From positions 2,914,001-2,978,000 of the forward strand of contig NZ_JAGIOI010000001.1 in assembly GCF_017876675.1 (NCBI RefSeq): a stretch of DNA of 64,000 nt, in the 5' to 3' direction. The notes beneath the pieces were generated by a model. It ran no database searches, was not told where the DNA came from, and saw only the letters and a list, made by a program, of their open reading frames with translations. Source of the DNA: Arthrobacter stackebrandtii. Lineage in GTDB: Bacteria; Actinomycetota; Actinomycetes; Actinomycetales; Micrococcaceae. Position 1 is the first letter of the stretch; each line of letters opens with the position of its first letter. Position numbers and translations under genes: made by a program. Below are positions 61,274 through 64,000 of this stretch, piece after piece.

Positions 61274-61885
61274 CTACCGCTGTTCTACTCGCCAGCTGTA
61301 GGGCGCGACAGGCAGGCCGTGAGAGCCTGCCCATAGCAACAGTGGCACCGGTGGCATGTCGGCTAGGTAGTCCTGTTTCCAGAATTGGAAACCGTCGCGA
61401 GCATCACGCCATGCCCTATTCTTTTCATTCTGCTTTCGTGTGACAGAGTAAACGTGGTTCGGCCTCACACAATCGGGACGGTTGCAAATATGGTCAAGCT
61501 CCCAGTTATTCCGCTGTGCCCCATAAAATAGGACAAAAAGGAAACGGTGAACTAACCACTTACGCCCTCCAATTCTCATGCGGGCATATCCTCCCGCATT
61601 CAATTCCCCTTGCCATAACCAACATCCGGTAATCGGGTGTGGCTTCACTGTGTCGGCTATCTTTTCCAGCTCGTCGGCAACCTTGACCGGCCCCATTTGC
61701 TCAATGAGCAACGGCTCATGCGGGCGGCAGTAGCCGCCAGTAATCGGCGCTCTTGGGCATCCTGAAACCTTGCATGTGCCAGCACTCCGAACGGTGGCCC
61801 GGTAGTGCGTTTGACACTTGCCCTTGGCGTGGTTCGGCCTGTCGCAACCGGCTACAGAACAGGCGGGGCGGGGGACTCTGGGCAC
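61274..61885 (-). CDS. HNH endonuclease with N-terminal zinc motifs
   Basis: 203 residues, GTG start 61885 with AGGAGG 10 nt upstream. Two CxxxxC...CxxH units at the N-terminus (CSVAGCDRPNHAKGKCQTH; CKVSGCPRAPITGGYCRPH). Then an HNH_3-type domain: GCWLWQGELNAGGYARM, VHRFLFVLFYG, LDHICNRPDCVRPNHVYSVT. HNH proteins of this sort are common in phages, as homing or packaging-linked nucleases. A possible role in DNA mobilisation or phage interplay is inferred. Confidence 0.82.
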   Translation of the reverse strand: MPRVPRPACSVAGCDRPNHAKGKCQTHYRATVRSAGTCKVSGCPRAPITGGYCRPHEPLLIEQMGPVKVADELEKIADTVKPHPITGCWLWQGELNAGGYARMRIGGRKWLVHRFLFVLFYGAQRNNWELDHICNRPDCVRPNHVYSVTRKQNEKNRAWRDARDGFQFWKQDYLADMPPVPLLLWAGSHGLPVAPYSWRVEQR

Positions 61886-62110
61886 GCGCTGGAAACCTCC
61901 TAAATCTGTACCGCTTTAGACCACCGAAAATAAACCGTGAGAGCCCCGTTTGCCCCTACTGGCGTATGGGATGCAGGCACCTTGAGTAAGAGCTGTTTTC
62001 GGGGCGCGCATTGCCGAGGTCCTAACCTCCGCTGCGGTACCCTCTCGCTACGGCTCAAGGCCAGCCCCACAGGCTGGCATCAGTGGCACTATCCGCCAGA
62101 GGTCCGGCCC
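61886..62110. other. Noncoding region with hairpins
   Basis: 225 bp between HTH and HNH genes. Includes hairpin A copy 2 (62060-62078) and, at 62103-62119, CCGGCC-CTCAA-GGCCGG, which overlaps the HTH gene stop and may be its terminator. Confidence 0.5.
62060..62078. repeat. Repeated hairpin A, copy 2
   Basis: Identical to 60373-60391 (GCCAGCC-CCACA-GGCTGGC). Confidence 0.8.
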
Positions 62111-62290
62111 TCAAGGCCGGGCTACGCGCTGCGAGTCAACCCATGCGTCCAGCTCATCCCGCCGGTACCTCATCACACCGCCCACGCGATAGGACGGGAC
62201 GCAGGCCCGGCCCGTGGTGGCCATCCATCCAACCGAAAGGCCTAGGTAGTCGGCGGCCTGCCGCCGTGAAAGATATTCGGAATTGCTCAT
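62111..62290 (-). CDS. Excisionase-like HTH protein
   Basis: 59 residues from ATG 62290, with GGGAGA upstream. LSRRQAADYLGLSVGWM and SYRVGGVMRYRRDELDAWVDS form the winged HTH of the excisionase/HTH_17 group (AlpA/MerR-like). Probable recombination directionality factor or regulator of the element. Confidence 0.85.
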   Translation of the reverse strand: MSNSEYLSRRQAADYLGLSVGWMATTGRACVPSYRVGGVMRYRRDELDAWVDSQRVARP

Positions 62291-62400
62291 TATCACGTCT
62301 CCCTGTTTCGTGTCCATTTATGACGTATTCCAGAGTGACATGGTTCACGGTGCAACGGGGGCCTGTTCGCCGTTGGCGCACGATATCGTTGCGGAAGGCT

Positions 62401-62418
62401 CCGACGGCCCGCCGTCGG
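62401..62418. repeat. Repeated hairpin B, copy 1
   Basis: CCGACGGC-CC-GCCGTCGG; the same arms with a 3-base loop recur at 62559-62577. Confidence 0.8.
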
Positions 62419-62558
62419 CTGGAACTGGAATTTGTGGGAACTAGCTAAAGCTCTTGACGGCGGGCGCATGCCGTGCTTGCCGCGTAGATAAGCTACACTT
62501 TGCCAATACTTGACGGAATAGCGCAAGGTGTGGTGTTTGTAGGATTCCACCAAATGCA

Positions 62559-62577
62559 CCGACGGCCCCGCCGTCGG
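62559..62577. repeat. Repeated hairpin B, copy 2
   Basis: CCGACGGC-CCC-GCCGTCGG, 94 bp before attR. Confidence 0.8.
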
Positions 62578-62670
62578 CCTCCCGCGTATTCTCGGCATTC
62601 CCAGAGTCATCGAGCTACGGCAGGCCAGCCGCCAGAGCTGGCCAATGTTAATTGCGTGTCAGCACTTCCC

Positions 62671-62675
62671 GGCCT
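62671..62675. other. attR core of the 5.08-kb element
   Basis: GGCCT between element CACTTCCC and host TCCCGGGATGG. With attL it predicts attB AGCGGCCTTCCC. Confidence 0.8.
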
Positions 62676-63018
62676 TCCCGGGATGGCGAGCGTCCACGCA
62701 AACTCCGCCCACGACGCCGTGGTCAAGATCTGCACGCTCCCCCTCCTCGCAGGCGAGAACATCACAGCTGCCTTCGTGGTGCCCACGGTCGCCGCCTGCA
62801 TCGACCTTGTGGTCCACTGCGTCCGGGCCCCCAACGGACGGCGCAGCGTGGGGGAGATCCTCGCACTGGGACGCCGAGTGGAGAACGGCATCATTGAGTC
62901 CGGCCTGGTGTTCAGCACCGTGGACGGACGGCTCACAGCATCCAAAACCGCCATGCCTGCCCCGGAAAAGTTCACCGCGGCCGGCTACAGCGTCGCCGCG
63001 CTGATGGGGGAATTCTGA
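62671..63018 (+). pseudogene. tadA: TadA/CpaF C-terminal part
   Basis: GLPGMASVHANSAHDAVVKI (His box of the secretion ATPase) through ALMGEF. In the same frame as 56657-57586 once the element is removed. ATG 62683 could start a fragment, but it would lack both Walker motifs. Stop overlaps the tadB ATG. Confidence 0.9.
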
Positions 63019-63872
63019 TGGCGGCAGCTGTGGGGCTGCTCGCCGGCATGGGCCTGTTCCTGATCTGGAATGCCTGCTGGAGCCAGCCGCCGCGCGCACC
63101 CCAGCCCGGACACCGCAGCAGGATGCAGGTGCTGCTGCACCAGGCCGGTGTGCCGCAGGTGACGCCGCTGTCGCTTGTGGCCAGTGCCGCCGGGCTGGCA
63201 CTGCTGATGGCCCTGGTGGTGTTTGTCCTGACCGGCGTCCCCGCCATCGCCTTGTGCTTCAGCCTGTTCGTGGCCTACCTGCCCTTCGCGCTGCTGCGCA
63301 TGAGGGCACGACGGCGGGCCGCCGTCATGCGCGAACTCTGGCCTGATGTGGTGGACAACCTGCGCTCGGCCATCCGGGCAGGACTGTCGCTGCCGGAGGC
63401 TCTGGTGCAGCTGGGGCACAAGGGCCCGGTCCAGCTCAGGGACGACTTCCGGAGCTTTGGCGCCGATTACAGAGCCAGCGGACACTTTGAAGCGGCCCTG
63501 CAAAAGCTCAAGGCAACCCTCGCCGACCCCGTCTCCGACAGAATCATCGAGGCGCTGCGCCTGACACGGGATGTGGGCGGCTCTGACCTCGGCAAGCTGT
63601 TGGGCACGCTGTCCGAGTTCCTGCGCGACCACGCACGCACCCGCAGTGAATTGGAGGCGCGCCAGTCCTGGACAGTCAACGCCGCCCGGCTGGCCGTGGC
63701 CGCACCCTGGATCGTGCTGATGCTCATGTCCACCCGGCCCGAGGCCGTGGCCGCCTACAACACACCGGCAGGGTGGGCGGTGCTGGGCGGCGGGCTGCTG
63801 GTGTCGGTGGTCTGCTACCGGGTCATGCTGCGCATCGGAGCGCTGCCGGAGGAAGACCGGGTGCTGCAATGA
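63018..63872 (+). CDS. tadB: Tad pilus inner-membrane platform protein (GspF family)
   Basis: 284 residues. N-terminal helix, two central helices (LVASAAGLALLMALVVFVLTG, PAIALCFSLFVAYLPFALL), then the GspF cytoplasmic bundle with VVDNLRSAIRAGLSLPEALVQLG and C-terminal helices (AAPWIVLMLMST, VLGGGLLVSVVCYRV). Overlaps tadA by one base and tadC by four. Its expression may be affected by the element upstream. Confidence 0.87.
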   Translation: MAAAVGLLAGMGLFLIWNACWSQPPRAPQPGHRSRMQVLLHQAGVPQVTPLSLVASAAGLALLMALVVFVLTGVPAIALCFSLFVAYLPFALLRMRARRRAAVMRELWPDVVDNLRSAIRAGLSLPEALVQLGHKGPVQLRDDFRSFGADYRASGHFEAALQKLKATLADPVSDRIIEALRLTRDVGGSDLGKLLGTLSEFLRDHARTRSELEARQSWTVNAARLAVAAPWIVLMLMSTRPEAVAAYNTPAGWAVLGGGLLVSVVCYRVMLRIGALPEEDRVLQ

Positions 63873-64000
63873 CCACGCACCTGGCCGCCATGATCGCCGT
63901 CGGGCTCCTGATGGGGGCGGGGCTGTGGCTGTGCTTCGTCCGGCTTCCGGTGATGCGCAAGACCAGTTTTGCGCAGCGGGTGGAGCCGCAGCTGCGGTCA
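63869..64000 (+). CDS. tadC: TadC-like GspF protein, start only
   Basis: ATG in the ATGA overlap with tadB; 44 codons visible (a hydrophobic helix AAMIAVGLLMGAGLWLCFV, then a basic stretch), cut by the window edge. Identity rests mostly on order tadA-tadB-tadC. Confidence 0.65.
   Translation, partial: MTTHLAAMIAVGLLMGAGLWLCFVRLPVMRKTSFAQRVEPQLRS

Larger units (their letters stand above)
62291..62670. other. Noncoding right end of the element (attP arm)
   Basis: 380 bp with no gene. Contains two related hairpins (62401-62418, 62559-62577). After circularisation this DNA lies directly upstream of the integrase, so it may hold the promoter of int in the excised form; TTGACG at 62508-62513 is a candidate -35. 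Confidence 0.5.
57587..62675 (+). mobile_element. 5.08-kb serine-integrase element integrated in tadA
   Basis: Lies between GGCCT direct repeats (62671 minus 57587 = 5,084 bp). Contents: large serine integrase, an 89-residue ORF, a Pin-type resolvase, a 142-residue ORF, an HNH protein and an excisionase-like HTH protein. No replication, conjugation, structural or packaging gene is present. Removing it restores tadA in frame (ALNSG-LPGMASVHANS), which fixes both ends to the base. Confidence 0.88.

Overview
High-GC actinobacterial chromosome. The gene set (glf-glfT2-wzm-wzt, a fused rmlC-rmlD gene, DUF6541 membrane proteins, FHA-FtsK/SpoIIIE ATPase, Tad pilus genes) fits Arthrobacter or a close Micrococcaceae relative; the genus is an inference. 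No rRNA, tRNA or CRISPR array was seen.

Layout. (1) 1-3235: 5' part of an FHA-FtsK/SpoIIIE (EccC-like) ATPase on the minus strand. (2) 3469-32012: a large envelope glycan locus. It holds galactofuranan synthesis and export (glf, glfT2, wzm, wzt), dTDP-rhamnose genes (rmlA, rmlB, fused rmlCD), galE, two acyltransferases, an SDR epimerase, GT2 and GT4 glycosyltransferases, a Wzx-like flippase and two paralogous DUF6541 proteins. It ends with a four-gene WbpA/D/E/B-like set for a 2,3-diacetamido-uronic acid nucleotide sugar. (3) 32013-37650: a decayed insertion hot spot with istB and IS3-type scraps, a broken histidine kinase, a composite IS (IS110 nested in an IS3-family element), an ankyrin fragment and the 5' relic of wecB. 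(4) 37655-49552: a second glycosyltransferase island with a PglK/MsbA-like ABC flippase and a second GT2-DUF2304 pair. (5) 49591-53876: a sortase-anchored beta-propeller surface-protein gene cut by a second, inverted, almost identical copy of the composite IS. (6) 54124-56400: a secreted GH25 muramidase with three CWB2 cell-wall-binding repeats. (7) 56657-64000: Tad pilus genes (tadA, tadB, start of tadC), with tadA split by a compact 5.08-kb integrative element.

How they work together. Regions 2-4 together can make nucleotide sugars (dTDP-Rha, UDP-Gal/Galf, a probable UDP-diacetamido-uronate), assemble them with about fifteen glycosyltransferases, decorate the chains with acyl groups, and export them by at least three routes (Wzm/Wzt, Wzx-like, ABC flippase).

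Most interesting: the 5.08-kb element (two serine recombinases, HNH protein, excisionase-like HTH protein, two small ORFs, repeated hairpins, a 28-bp palindrome) sits precisely in tadA, and excision would restore the tadA frame. The nested IS110 carries a candidate bridge RNA whose guide-like stretches match its own insertion site.
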